Shown here piece after piece: positions 1 through 12,567 of a stretch of 64,000 nt of DNA. Both the position numbers and the translations under genes were made by a program. The DNA is taken from the NCBI GenBank assembly GCA_963971285.1, contig OZ020245.1:16320983-16384982 (forward strand), written 5' to 3'. The notes beneath the pieces are model-generated. The model saw only the letters and a program-made list of their open reading frames with translations, made no database searches and was not told where the DNA came from. The number at the start of each line of letters is the position of its first letter. Positions within the stretch are counted from its first letter, which is position 1. The DNA is from Astropecten irregularis (lineage: Eukaryota; Echinodermata; Asteroidea; Paxillosida; Astropectinidae).

Positions 1-585
1 TTGCTGTCAGAGTCCACAGAGCGTGACAGAGATACCTCCAAAGTACACTTTGTTTCTTCCGGTACTTGAATGGTTTTGTGTGGGACTAAATCAGACCCAG
101 CCTGAGCCGAACTTGTTCCTTTTGCATCGTCGTCTAATAGACTTGCCTTTGGTCTTCCCTTTACACTTTTAGAGGTGGAGTGTTTTTGCCTTTTACTATC
201 CTTGGAGGTTTTGCCGTCTTTTTTTCTCTTTTCCCCTTTTGTTTGGCATTCTCGGGGCAAACAAATGCTCGAATGAGATCCTTGATCGACAGCACCTAAA
301 TGCCTCATGTACCCTGTGCTGATGTCTCTTTTGTTATTGCCACTCTTCTGGATTTTCAGCTGCTCATTTTCCTTGGATCTGAGTGCCGTTTGCGAACGTG
401 TACATCTTGTCATCTCGCTGCCAACCTTTGGCATGGGCTGCCTAGTTCTCTTTGATGTCACATTCCCAAGACCATCGGATGGGAGCTTGGCTCGTTTCCT
501 GATTGCCGTGTCTGTCCACGGCTGAATTTTGGGTGGATGCAGACTCAGTTTCTTGCTGGAGGCCCTGCCTGTCGGTGGCATTGCA
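1..585 (-). CDS. Lys/Arg/Ser-rich protein, internal exon running off the left edge
   Basis: The minus strand stays open for about 194 codons from 585 to 1, which is improbable by chance in this base composition. A polypyrimidine stretch followed by CAG at 586-588 gives a good splice acceptor; the exon would then start with the third base of a codon. An in-frame ATG lies at 581-579, so this could instead be the first coding exon. The product is very basic and apparently disordered. It has clusters such as KRTRQPMPK, KGEKRKKDGKTSKDSKRQK (a plausible nuclear localisation signal) and an AT-hook-like KGRPK. No folded domain is recognised. I infer a nuclear or chromatin-associated protein, with weak support. 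The 3' part lies outside the window, and upstream exons on this strand were not found with confidence. Confidence 0.72.
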
Positions 586-2335
586 CTGTTGGAATTGAAA
601 AGAACATGTACTTTGAAATGTGAACATATAATAGAAGGTGAACATAGAATATTGACTGAGAAGGGATTCCTGCCACCTAAGGAACATTGTAACGACTCTT
701 AACAAGTTAACAGTAACAGAGCTATCCAGCCCTATGTTGGTGGTGTCCCAATTTGTCATTAACCTTTGTCTGACGTTCTGACTGCAGTTCAGGTTGCTGG
801 AATACTATATTGCCATGACATCTTTGATATGTTTTTGTGGTTGACTGAGCCCTGTTTATTTGCCATTAGTCATTTTGTGAAAATGAGGAACTGCAAATAA
901 ACAGCAACAAGTCATGCAAGTCTGGTGACCAAAATACCAGTAAGCTGCTTTTTCTGCAAAAAGTGAGCTACATAATGTATCAAAATTTCAAAAACAAATT
1001 ACATTGAGGATCACAGATGTTTGGATCAGAGTTAGTCGATACTAGTATCAATGATTTTGAAAATTGGAGCAGAAAAATTTGTTGCAATGTTTCACAAAAA
1101 TTTAATCAAAAACAGTCACTGACTAGGGCCTAGGACTAGGCCTAGTTAAGCTTTACTACAAACCCATACCAAACATTTACAAAACTTTAACGCCTAACGG
1201 GAAACTTTTAATTAGAAAACACTTGGAATTTGTCAGTTCAGTCTAAGCTTGTTCGATATCCAGTTTGGGGCATATCAAAATATTGTGAAGAAAATATTGC
1301 GATATTCGATATCATGGTGGTTACGTCATCTTTTTGTTTTCTTAATTTTGTTATTATGTAGGATGCATGCATGGAGACCGATCTTGCTAAAGAGTTGTAT
1401 CGTTGCAAGATCCCAGTCAAAATTGTCTGCATCCTTATGCCGGCAGCCTTCATTACAGTGTGTACATGTAGGCCGTACCATTATTTGCAACGTAATGTGT
1501 ACCTAGTGGGTGCAATCAAGTAGTGCTCGGTACTGCGTGGATCGCGGTCGGTTTCGGTACAGATTTTGCTGTAAGAAATCTGCTTTTGAAATCACAACGA
1601 GCAACAAATTTTTTCAGAAATTTATCTGTTTTTGCATGTCATGCTTTGCAAGTCCCCTCATGAGCGAGCGACTCTTTTTTGGCCGGGCCCCGATACCATT
1701 TTCAATAGGCTCTATTTATGAAAACAAATATCGCGATGTCGATAAATTATCGTCATATCGAACAAGCTTAGTTCAGTCCCATAGGGTTTGTGCATGGGGT
1801 GCCAAGTGCTGTCCGTCCATGAAACTCTTTCCCAAATTACAATTCACTGTGTGTGGACGTCCCAAAAAACAATGCATTGTATTGTAAAATGTAAAAAGTT
1901 GCAAATGCAAGATCAACCGCGCCAACTAAATAAACTGTCATGACAGTGGAAACTAAATTCAACAGGCACACTGCAACAAGCAATCACACCATTTCATATC
2001 CACAGCTGTTGCATCTATGCCCTCTCCTGTACCAGAAAAATGTACTTACATGACAATGATCAAATTCAAAACCACTGAAAAATGTTACGGAACTTGTGCC
2101 AATGTTGTCAGGGTTTACACCCGTTTACATACAGAAAGCATTGCAAAAAGTTCACTCCAAACGCTGCGGTTCGAAATCCAGTTTGTGTATAGGCTTTTCA
2201 ACAGTCTGTCCACAACGCCGCACAGGTACCCGACTATAAAGGCTGTAGCCGTCCAATCTGATTGGCTACGGCTAGAACTTACACACGCCTGCACCTTTTC
2301 CCATGCGCCAGCGTGTGTATTTAAGACGTAGCAAA
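586..2335. other. Non-coding stretch with SINE remnant and inverted-repeat element
   Basis: A decayed minus-strand tRNA-SINE lies near 690-770 (it shares the block reading gctatccagccctatgttgg with intact copies). An inverted-repeat element spans 1243-1771. The open frame at 1510-1887 inside that element has unremarkable composition and no domain. Nothing else is supported here. Confidence 0.5.
1243..1771. mobile_element. Inverted-repeat element with ends CTAAGCTTGTTCGATAT
   Basis: The left end CTAAGCTTGTTCGATAT at 1243 is matched by its reverse complement ending at 1771. The interior is rich in CGATAT/ATATCG words. Ends of about 17 bp over 529 bp suggest a non-autonomous DNA transposon; the superfamily is not assigned. 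Confidence 0.5.
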
Positions 2336-2518
2336 GGCTGCGTTCGAGCGAGCTACTCGTGTTAACACGAGTACACTCCTGAGCGCTCGAACGGCCGGAG
2401 TACGACACTCGGGTCAGCGAGAGTATACTCTCCATCGTTGGGGAGTATACTCCTGCACCGGAGAGTATTGCGCGCGCATCACACTCGTGTTACCGGGAGT
2501 AACCGCTCGAACGCAGCC
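2336..2518. mobile_element. MITE with GGCTGCGTTCGAGCG ends and CAAA duplication
   Basis: GGCTGCGTTCGAGCG at the left end is mirrored by CGCTCGAACGCAGCC at the right end. CAAA flanks both sides (2332-2335 and 2519-2522), as expected for a 4-bp target duplication. The interior holds further inverted words such as ACTCGTGTTAACACGAGT and GAGTATACTC, and it is far more CpG-rich than its surroundings. Confidence 0.7.
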
Positions 2519-2624
2519 CAAATGATTCAGACACAGCACTCAAATTGAGAATAGAGCGATAGAGGGCGGCATTCCCAATTAACTTTTAGAGTCCCTTTAT
2601 ACGGATTTTAACCTCCTCGGCCAC

Positions 2625-2657
2625 AGACATAAAAATAACCTAGGTTATTTTATGTCT
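2625..2657. repeat. 33-bp near-perfect palindrome centred on CCTAGG
   Basis: AGACATAAAAATAACC is followed directly by GGTTATTTTATGTCT around a CCTAGG centre, with a single unpaired base. No target duplication or longer element is apparent. Confidence 0.8.
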
Positions 2658-3417
2658 ATCATGCCCGCCACGCCTCCCTTTGGAGTAATAAATTATAAAC
2701 TAATAAAGAAAGAGACAATTAATAGTCAGTGAGGCTGTGTTTCAAGTCTTATCATTATCTTATCGGCTATCAGTCAAATGTATTAAAAAACGGGAATTAT
2801 GATAAAATCGCATTGCAAAACAATCAGCAGGTGTGACAATGATTTATGTCCATAATTAATTGTAATTGTTTGCTGAAACAAAGATTATTGTATTTCGTGC
2901 CATTATCTCGATGGAAATCAACCCAATAGCAGAAATATATGTCTGATAGGCCTATCTGTGACTGCGTCCGCAAAAACAAAGTATTGCATCCACTGAGTCG
3001 GCAATGATATTCAGGTTTTGTGCCAAGGTCAATGAACTTTTGCGCTTTTAGTTTAAAGGGATTGCATACGTTTGTTAATTTGAGCCTACTGTTTGTTTCC
3101 AACCAATATAATTGAATATATATACCATAAAACTAACCTGTGAAAGTTTCAATTCAAAAGGTGGTAGCGTTTTTGAGATTTTAGCGACAAACTAGAGCGG
3201 TTATTTCACGCCAGAGAACAGTTAGTCAATAGCTGAGAAGCGTTACGGCCACAAAAATTTTTGGAGATAAAAAGTGACATAATTTTCCATAACCGCGGTA
3301 CTTTGAATTGAACGTTTCTCAATATGCATTATACTATCCAAAGCAGCTGTACTTCTCACCAAGTAAGTTTTTATTGCCATAAATTTTCAGAGTCATTACC
3401 AAACGTATGCAATGCCT

Positions 3418-3767
3418 TTAACTTAGCTGCATGCATACCGAAACAGAAATCTTCACAGATTTACCTATGACTTACAGGGTATAAAGATGGTAATGATAGA
3501 AACCATACCGGTAAAATTGTTCTGCCTGAAATGCTGTATTTATCAAGACAAAGTAAAACCAATGACCACACACAATTTTGATCTTTTAAAGATACAAAAT
3601 ATCGGTGAAAATATATAACAAAAAATGTTGTTGTTGTTTTTTTTTTTTTTTTTTCAAAAAGTGGGCACCATACTGAATTTCACAGATGACTGTTATTGCA
3701 TCTTCCTTGATTGTGCACCTGAATCTGCATGTCTTTGACAACAATCAAAGTATGATATTACCTTTAA
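3418..3767. mobile_element. TTAA-flanked MITE, family B copy
   Basis: It starts TTAA at 3418 and ends ATGATATTACCTTTAA at 3767. It shares the blocks tacagggtataaagatggta and aaatgctgtatttatc with other copies in the window. Confidence 0.6.
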
Positions 3768-4884
3768 AAAATAACGCCACTAGTGGCTGTGATCTTAGAC
3801 CTGAAATCAGCCTCAGGTCTATCAGGCATTATTCATTCTATTCCCATGGAAGCCCGGTCTAATCTGTAAATTCGAATAGTAAATGTCGTCACACTGCGTT
3901 GAAATGTCCATGAGAAAACAAATTGATCAAACAAAATGTACGTGTCACAGTGCCGAATATGACGCTGTCAGTCCATCTCGAGGCTATACATGATTGTATC
4001 TGACTACGCGGTGAAGCAACGGGATATGCCATTACTGTCCCATGACTGGCGTCATGCTTACGTCACGCTTACGTCTAAGCGACAGGGTGGTAAAAGCATA
4101 CGAGCCCGATTGATTTCGCTCATAAATGAACGAGATACAACAGCATCTTCACTATGCGCCTTAAAACATGACGTTGGATTGGAGTCTATGTATATGTAAC
4201 CGTGTCTAAAAAAAAAGGTAAGAACTAATATCGAAATAAATTACATGCATTCATTGTAGCCGGTCAAATCGTCGGCTACGAATTCATTAATTTTGTATTT
4301 TACAGGGTATAGATCATGTTTCCTCCGTGGTCTAAAAGAAGTATCTGAACCTCTGTGCTAGGTAAATTAATTTTACTATTATAGGCTTGATAACCTCTAG
4401 CTGGCAAAAGAAGTTGCAGACAAAATCTAACGCGCCTTTTTTATGCCGAGTAAAAATATTCAAGTATCACTCTCAAACAATACCATAATTATGTGAACAT
4501 TTAAATGGTGATACTTTTTTAGGCTAGGAAATAATATACTTCCGTGCTGATTGATTTTTGTAACAGTTTATAGATTCATGTAACATTGGGCCGCGATTGT
4601 AAGGCTACTATACACAATGATACGTTATTAATTAATTTTGCATCACCATATTTATCGTGTAATAGTTCAAGTTCATTAAATAATTGAATAAAACAACTGA
4701 AAAAGACGAAGAGATGGAAATCCCCGCAGGCTGTGATGTCCTATACACACTGGGTTTTCAGCAATACACACTGTATTGCCAAAGACAAAAACCGGTCTGT
4801 TGGGACTCTGGGAGAGCATGTTGCTCTCCTTCCTGTTATGCGCGAGCGCATTTCATGTATAGCTGATTTTCTTTATGTTCATGC

Positions 4885-5192
4885 CATAAGAATGAAAGAT
4901 ACAGTACATAATTGGTATGGTGCTGGTAGAAATATACAGTTAAAATATTTCCGCCTGAAATGCTGTATTTATCCAGAAAATAGTCAAACAACGACCGAAA
5001 ACAGTTTTGATCTCGGGGTAAGATCAAAACCATTCTATGTTTTATAAGACAAACTGAGTCAGGTTTTCGCTATTTTCTCGTGACTCAGATGTCCGATTCA
5101 GCTCAAAATTTCACAGATTTATCATTTCATGTTTAATGCTGGATCAGACAAATTGTTCTGTGACCTTTACCAATCATGTATTATATACATTT
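4885..5192. mobile_element. TTAA-type MITE, family A copy, degenerate ends
   Basis: It carries the family blocks gatctcggggtaagatcaaa, ttcgctattttctcgtgact and accaatcatgtatta. The left end has drifted, so the outer limits are approximate. Confidence 0.55.
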
Positions 5193-6397
5193 AAAACCGT
5201 CCAAAGCCAAGTCACCATTCAAAAACTAAAATGCCCTTATCAAATAGCCGAGATGTATTTGTTTTTCGTCCGGCAAAATACTTCCTAAATGTTTTTCCAC
5301 ATTGATCCTTCTACACAATGTATCTATTTTGTTTCCTTCACCTGTTTTGCCCCTTTATGTACTTAATTCTATTACAGATAACAAATTGATGTTGCTGCTT
5401 TTCTGTCTCAATTCTATCATCCAATTTATTAACATGCCTGTTCAAATAATGCCCACGGGGTATTCAAGTTACATAATTTGGATAGTATAACAATCATTAT
5501 TATTGTCATAATGGGACACATCTCTATCTAAGTGTATAGACGCAGGTGTATTATAATGTACACGCCCATATGAGTTCTTTTCTTATGATTCCTACATACA
5601 ATCATGACTGTTTATGGCTGTTTCATGCGAGTTTATCAAAGAATGATATTAGAAATGACGGACTGGGGTACGAAATTTAAAACAATAGAAAACAATTGCA
5701 TGACAGAGTCTTCGCAAAAGAATTAATTAAGATAAAACAGGGTCTTTTATCTGAAAAAAAATCGTATACATTATTATGCATCATAATGAAGAGACTAATC
5801 ACGCGTGTAGACCTATGTAAACTAAAGTCATGTGGCTATAAAAGTATATCTTTTCATTTAAATAATTTAAGATGGTATTTTATTTGATTTTCGTGTATTG
5901 TCAAGTCAACTGCTGCTTATAATGTTCAAACGCAAGCTACAACATCGGTCAAAAGAATGCTCCCTTACGGTTGTAAAAGCCTTTTAGAATATTAAGCCGC
6001 GTGAGTAAAGCAAAGCATGTATGCAGTCACTTATGCATGTTCTTTAAAGGGAAATATAAAATCTAACGACGCAAAATGAAAAGAAAGGGGGATATGCTTT
6101 GATCTCAGACTAAAATCTGATTGAACGCACCCGATATAGAGTATAATCCTCAGCAGTCGCGACTAATGGACTTCATATTTTGTTTATTCTGTATAATTTT
6201 TTTTATCAAAACATGAATAATATTTTCGTTGAGGAAACCGTCGTGAATACATAACTGCAGTTCACACAAAATCGTGGCTTCTTGTCAATTTTACAAAAAA
6301 CACCAAAATATTAGGTAGCACTTTCAAAGATCGTCCTTGCATCGCATAGCTGCGACAGTCCAATTAAAGACAAAATAATGAAATAAATAATTGCTTG

Positions 6398-6460
6398 GAG
6401 TTAGGAGGGCCTGACGCGTTTCGGTCCTATAGCAGGATCTTTCTCAAAGGCTTTAAGTTT
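6398..6460 (-). repeat. Hairpin-related repeat, partial copy
   Basis: On the minus strand it reads ctttgagaaagatcctgc, a loop, then ggaccgaaacgcgtc and aggccctcc. The same order of words occurs at 35827-35919, where the outer stem is complete. See the finding on hammerhead-like structure. Confidence 0.5.
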
Positions 6461-6850
6461 ATTACTTGTATTGAAATAAAATGATTGATACAAACTGAAA
6501 AAAACCTGTATATAGGAAATGAAACAAAGAAATAAAACATGTGAAATGAATCTCTGTGGATTCAATTAAATCGTCGTACATGTAATTATTTTTCCTCTGG
6601 AATTGAAATTCAGGTATTATTGAGGAAGCAACATAAAGTATACGCACGAAAAGGGGGGGGGGTACCGATGCCGATTTTTAATCATATCGCGCGAAAAGAG
6701 AAAAAACAAACATCGGAATTATTTTTTCTTATTCATCAAAACACAAAGTACATAAAAACCTGTTATTCCTTTGGTGGCATTTATTTGCAATTTGCAAGCG
6801 ACGTTTTTAATAACGGTACGGGTCCCGATGTAGAATATTACTGAGACATT

Positions 6851-7323
6851 TTAAAGGTATAATACATGATTGGTAAAGGTCACAGAGCAGCACTCACACT
6901 TTGTCTGATCCAGCACTGTACATGAAATAATAAACTAGTCTGGTTCCCGGACCCAAAAAGCTCCCGACTATCGTCTGTCAATAGGTACGAGTCGTCCGGG
7001 AATTTTTGGGCAGGGAACCAGACTAATAATAAACCTGTGAAAAATTGAGCTCAATCGGACATCTTAGTCTCGGGAAAGCAGCGAAAACCCGACTCGATTT
7101 TTCTTATAAAACATAAAAAATGGTTTCGATCTTACCCCGAGATCAAATTTTTTAAGTTAGGCACTTGTCTTACTCATTTCTGGATAATACACCCTTCAGC
7201 CGGAAATATTTTCACGGTATGTTTCTATACCAGTACCATCTTCATATCCTGAAAGTTATACGTAAATCTGTGAACAGTTCTGTTCTGTACAGGGTATGTT
7301 ACCAATCCTGTACTGTGTATTTA
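6851..7323. mobile_element. TTAA-flanked MITE, family A copy, with nested insertion
   Basis: TTAA at 6851 begins the family A start AGGTATAATACATGATTGG. The right end reads CCAATCCTGTACTGTGTATTTAA, split here as ccaatcctgtactg and tgtatttaa. A second MITE at 6938-7023 interrupts it. Confidence 0.7.
6938..7023. mobile_element. 86-bp foldback MITE flanked by TA
   Basis: Ends GTCTGGTTCCCGGACC and GGGCAGGGAACCAGAC pair with few mismatches. TA flanks both sides (6936-6937, 7024-7025), fitting a Tc1/mariner-type target. It lies inside a family A MITE, so it inserted later. Confidence 0.75.
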
Positions 7324-7759
7324 ATGATGATAAAGCAAGGAGCACTGAGAAGTGAAAACAATGTGGAATTTGTACATAGGGAGGGGGCGGGGTCTAAAAA
7401 GTCGGTATTTCGTGCGTAGATTGGTGCTGTACAGACTTTTTCCTAATTTAATTCCTCATTACATCTTGCCTTTTCCTGAACTTTTTAAAACTCTTCTCTA
7501 ACTAGGCTCACTAACTTCTCTTGACAGTGTATTGATGCGAGACACACGTGGCGCCAATTTCAAAGGGAAACACTGGAATCTCGCTAAAATGCCACGTGTC
7601 TCTCCTTGGAGTGCTGTTTTTAATAGCACATCAGTATTGTGTCCTAAATGATAATACATTCCAGTCATGTTAAAAATTAACATCATAACCTCAACACGAA
7701 GACTGTCGGAGACATTTGAGAATTGCAATACGGTTAGGCAATAAATTATTTTAAATTGA

Positions 7760-8349
7760 GATCTCAACAACAACAGCTGAACAACTCATTCATGCATTCA
7801 TTTCGTCCAGGTTAGATTTTTGGAACAGTTTACTTGCAGGCCTACCGCAACACACAGTACAACGACAGTACAGAATGCAGCTGCTCGTTTACTTACCAGA
7901 ACAAAAACATCACACCACATAACACCAGTTTTACACGACCTTCATTGGCTTCCTGTTAATTACAGAATCCAATTCAAAATACTTCGGTTGACGTTCAAAG
8001 CCCTTCATGGTCTCGCCCCACCTTACATCCGGGACATGTTGCACTACCGCAATCTGAGACCTGGTCTGAGGTCATCGTCATCTTTGCACATTCTGTCTGT
8101 TCCCAAGACTCGTCTGGCAACCTATGGCGACAGGGCTTTCTCCAGCTTAGCACCGCGTCTCTGGAATTCTTTGCCAGACGAGTTGGGGGAAAAAAATGAT
8201 CTCTCACGCTTCAAACTCCATCTAAAGACACATCTTTTCAATCTTGCTTTCCATCTTTAACCATCACAGACCTGCGCCTTTGAATGGTATTATCCAGATA
8301 CTGTGCGCATTATAAATGCTCTATTATTATTATTATTATTATTATTATC
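7760..8349 (+). pseudogene. CR1/L2-type LINE, reverse-transcriptase C-terminal end, frameshifted
   Basis: Two plus-strand frames read as the tail of a non-LTR retrotransposon ORF2. From about 7771 one frame reads EQLIHAFISSRLDFWNSLLAGLP. Near 7860 the frame shifts and continues QNAAARLLTRTK, DLHWLPVNYRIQFKIL, LHGLAPPYI and APRLWNSLPDEL, then stops at 8260. The HWLPV..RI.FK...L..KA..G..P.Y block is typical of CR1/L2/Rex-like elements. A 3' tail with ATAAATGCTC and (ATT)n follows at 8310-8349. The copy is 5'-truncated and broken, so it is not functional. Confidence 0.85.
8318..8349. repeat. (ATT)n microsatellite, LINE 3' tail
   Basis: About ten tandem ATT units directly follow the LINE 3' end, as is usual for L2-like elements. 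Confidence 0.85.
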
Positions 8350-9239
8350 TCGTCCAAGGTCGTACATAAACAGTCGTCCAATTCGCATGTACCAAAAAAT
8401 TACGAAGAAACCACCGATTCTGTATTAACATTAAAGTAAATTGCCATGTGAATGTGGCCAACATTCAATCTTGTTCCTTTCCGTGCAGTAGATCCAATGG
8501 GTGACCCATGACGAATTATCCTGTAAAATGGAATTCATTCATTGAAGAAAAAAAAAATGTGGATTCATTTTGAAATTCGGATTGATTTCACGACGAATAT
8601 TATAAGAAGGTAATAATGTCCAGGGCAAGGAACAATGGGAAGTCTTCTTCCCAACTATACGCAGTCTTCTCGTAATTTATGCTGCATTGTTGATGGCAAA
8701 TTGATTATGGACGGCTGGTCTTGGCGACACAAGACCATTCCCTTTCCATCTTATCAAAGCTGGATTCGAACGTGGAGAATTGTCTTTATACGGGCTGGCA
8801 GAAATTAACCAGTCACGGTTGTCAAGCAGTATATAAAAATGCACGTCCATACAATTCTGATTGAATAATTGATTTCATGCGCGTGGAACAACAATTCGAA
8901 TGAGAGAAAGAAATAGTTTAGAATTGTTTAATTTTATTATTATTGCATGTATTTTCTTTTAATTTTTAAAGTAATTTCCGCTGAAAAATTATTTCGTTTG
9001 CAGCGCTGGATGGTATTATTAAGTCACCTTGTATAAAAAATGTATTCCCTTCGGAAAAGGTAACACCAATTCTAAAAAGAAAACGGGTAGGCCTATCAGG
9101 CTATTTGGAATCCAAGCATCGGTTCGATCGCAAGGCTTCGAATGCAGAATGGATGCACCGTGAATAAGGCTTATTGCCATGCACCGAATTATGTCATTTT
9201 GGTTTATCATTTCATATCCCATTCCCATCTCATCCGCAG
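8350..9239. other. No gene recognised
   Basis: AT-rich sequence with no supported exon or clear repeat structure. It precedes the splice acceptor at 9238-9239. Confidence 0.5.
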
Positions 9240-9496
9240 ATCATCAGCCACCATGGGCGTGGTCTGCTCATCAAACGCCGTGGATTACAGACGGCACAAC
9301 ACCGGCTGCGTACACCGAAGACTGGACAAGAAGCCCTCCCCACAGCCCCGTCGTAGAGCCCAACTGCTTCCCGTCTTTGCCCACGCCGCTAACTCGGTCC
9401 GGAACGGCCATCACCACGCGAAAAGCCCCCGGGCAACCCCAAGGCGAGCAGGTAGAGGAACCCGAATATTATAGCCCCAAAAACGGAGAAAAATAA
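9240..9496 (+). CDS. Probable terminal coding exon of an unidentified plus-strand gene
   Basis: A long pyrimidine-rich tract (ttcatatcccattcccatct) ends in CCGCAG at 9234-9239, a strong acceptor. The frame then stays open for 84 codons to TAA at 9494-9496, with high G+C at third positions compared with the AT-rich flanks. The peptide is Pro/Ser/Thr-rich with aromatic residues and an acidic end: HQPPWAWSAHQTPW, AAYTEDWTRSPPHSP, then EEPEYYSPKNGEK. It resembles a disordered C-terminal tail, for example the cytoplasmic tail of a receptor, but no family is recognised. The exon starts with two bases of a split codon. AATAAA overlaps the stop codon. Rival frames over the same GC-rich block (an ATG at 9252 with a perfect GCCACCATGG context, and minus-strand frames with a hydrophobic stretch) cannot be fully excluded. 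Upstream exons were not found. Confidence 0.45.
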
Positions 9497-12400
9497 ACTA
9501 TATCGCCATGGAAACACGGCATTTGGAGATGCTTTTTTGTTTACAAACTCTCCGACCTCCTGTCGGATCCCGGAGCCGGCCACGAGCCGTCGCAGTCCAG
9601 CCAAGCCGTCCAGAGAAATCAGACAGGAGGTTGGCTCGTTTCAGCTCGTACATAAGCTCATATATGGGAAAAGAAGATTTTTCCCAAGTGTTTAGAAAAG
9701 TTAAAATATTATGTGCGTTTGGAGTATCCTTCCTGTGCCTATTAATCGTGGCACTAGACTCTCTTAATGACGCTCTTTGTAATACTCTTGTGTGAGCGCA
9801 ATGCTTCGTCCATCAGGATGGGGAGCTCTGCAACCAAATACAAAAATACTATGTGGGTGTTTCATTGATGTTTCATAATTAATTGTTTGATTTATTAATT
9901 GATTGATTGACTGAAAGACGGTGACAGTTTCACATGTAGATATATTTCATACTTGGCTTTTTATATTATACTATGCTTTCGAACTGCAAATTGCATTATA
10001 TCCACGCGAGATAATGCCCTACATAGAATTTCACTTCCGCAAACATTATATTGAAATGGACCCTTATTCCCCTCGACATGGACGGCACATACAAAGGGAA
10101 AAAACTGCGACCCATTTTCCTGACAGTTCATCTCTCAGTGTTTCCGGTTCAAATCCCACCCGGGCACCACAATCACATCGATCAAATTATACATTTTTAA
10201 CGAAGAAGATAAAATCAATGTGCACAATGTTAATGAATCTCCCCAAAATGAAAGAACCGGAAGTATGAACTTGTCAATCCGACAAGACAGCGTAGATATT
10301 CTTTCAGAAGCATGCACACTCTTACTATATGCCTATAGGCCTACAAGACTCATTCCAAATGTGTAGGCCTACTTCATGGTGTTGTCGTCTCTCAACACTA
10401 TTACACTCGCAAAAAGAAACATTAACTTGATTTTCTTTGAAATGTGGTTCTACTTCATGTTTCCGTCCTTCACGAGATGAGAGCTGACATTCCACGAATT
10501 ATGCATTCTGCAATGGATTCCGTGCCGGCTCAGTTATTACGACATTTGAATTTGATCCTTGGTATAAGTTTATATTAAACAAGAAACTATCGTCATTAAA
10601 ATGTGCGTGGTATAGGCTATTTAGGCATGCCTTTTTTTTTTATAAAACATTAATTTTGTTAGTTAACTGAACACCTAAAGCAACAACTGTTAGGTTGCAA
10701 TTTGGTATTCGCTGCACGTTGATCTTGAATCCCAAACTGGGGGCCATAAATTATGCCATCCCGGCGACTATTTGCTGCCGTCGCGACGGTTCGAGTGAAC
10801 TCCAGGAAGTCCTACATAACAGTACAAAAAATGTACAGCAAGATCAAATGCATATCATTATGACCAGCACAATGGTGCCACTGTGTCATGCGTTATGAAG
10901 AAATCTGTATAAAAATGACACTTTTCATCTCACATTGTATACATAGGAATAAAAATGTACAGAAAATAGCGCGGAAATATACAGTGCGCTTATTTATAGA
11001 GTGCTCAATTTGACAATCTTTACTGGCCTAAAGTACGATCCGTTGCTCATTGGTGTAGGCTAAGGTTAGATATAAGGTTAGATTTTAAATATAAGTAATG
11101 GTTGTTTTTCTTGTATTTCAAATAATCGTAAATTTACTTTGTACTCTGTCTATCCCGGAATGGGTGCAACAAGGTAGTATATTAATGATTTATTCGTTAG
11201 TAAATTAACCATCGTAGTAATAATATTTCTCATAATATAACAATGAATTTGTAATTTTATATAACATAGGCCTAATCCAGTCATTCATATTGCTAACTCG
11301 TAGTTCTATAGCACATTGTATTCTTTTAATACATGATGTTCCGTGTAGCTGTGACACACAGCACGGTATCCCATATAAGTTTTTTTTTAAACTTCTTATT
11401 GAACTTGAACTTTTGGAACTGTCAACCATTTCCATCCCATGCAGCCAGTATATAATTATATTTTTCAAGTAGGAATTCTATATGCACAAGCTGGACATTG
11501 TGGAAAGCATGATAGATTTACGAGTGTGTTTGGTTACCGCTTGAATGAAGCTATAGACGGATAAACTTTTTAGATTTGATTAACTCTATACCACCATTGC
11601 ACTCTCAACAAAGGAACAATATAGTTTATTAAATAAAGAGGCATAATATAGGCCCTAAACGAAGGAAACTTGACGTCAGTGGAGGTGGATCATTCTTCTG
11701 TCTGGAGTTTTATCTATTGTGCCAATTGTTCCAGATACAATACTGGGAAAGTCATACATTTACAATTTATAATATTGCGATCTATAATTGATGTCTTCGA
11801 CTGGCTTGATGTTTGGTGTGTCCTATCAGCCATTGCGGTTTTCAGACTTACAATTCCAACTTTGCGACAAAAATGCAAAGGAAGTTGTATAGAAACTGCC
11901 AGAGACACGGAGCCAATTTCATGGAGCTGTCAAGCACAGACAAAATGTAATGTAAAATTACTGTTACACGGGTTCAAGATTAAAATAATTGAAATTGTGA
12001 AAACCAGGACACTGGAAACTTAATACAATCCAATAACCAATCCAACAGAAGACACAGAACCAGCTAGATCGGTCAAGGACTCGAAGCTTTCGCTTGACAA
12101 TAGTCATTATTACTTTTCATCATCCAATTAATTCGTGCTATTATTCATGGAAGAGTTTTTATTCGATGCATGTTTATACAATTATCTTATAATCAACATG
12201 AATTCATATTATTTTGAATATCATATCGTCATGGTGTTTTTGTCAAGAAAACGAATTTCATTGTGTTTTAATTTGCACGCGTAGCCTACATCATAACAAG
12301 AAAGCAATCGAATAATATGAGGACGTGTATCATAATTATCATTTCATTGAATTTCTTTGAACGTCTGTGAGACTACATTAAAATTAGATTACAGGAAATA

Positions 12401-12567
12401 GAATACTTTGATACAGAATCATTACAAAACAAACTTGACTTGGCCCAAAAATAACGCAACGATATAACACAAGGATGCCAAGTTAGTATAATTATAGTTA
12501 TGTATGTGTATGAGGCTCATGAGGGGCAATTAATTTCGTGTTATGGAGAACATCAAAAGTAGCCTAC

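Larger units (their letters stand above)
2519..7769. other. Gene-free stretch with scattered MITEs
   Basis: No coding exon is supported. Contents noted: a 33-bp palindrome at 2625-2657, TTAA-type MITEs at about 3418-3767, 4885-5192 and 6851-7323, and a hairpin-related repeat at about 6398-6460. The small open frames at 3990-4199 and 4684-5047 show no domain or splice context. Confidence 0.5.

Noticed and set aside
2017-2331. 104-codon plus-strand open frame after a CACAG
   Set aside because: An acceptor-like site is present, but the peptide shows no domain, and its end lies against a MITE with promoter-like words; not enough for a gene call.
9389-9604. Minus-strand frame with a hydrophobic stretch (SLFFSVFGAIIFGFLYLLAL)
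   Set aside because: No ATG in frame, and it stops soon after. It looks like the antisense of a GC-rich plus-strand exon, although a type II membrane anchor cannot be fully excluded.
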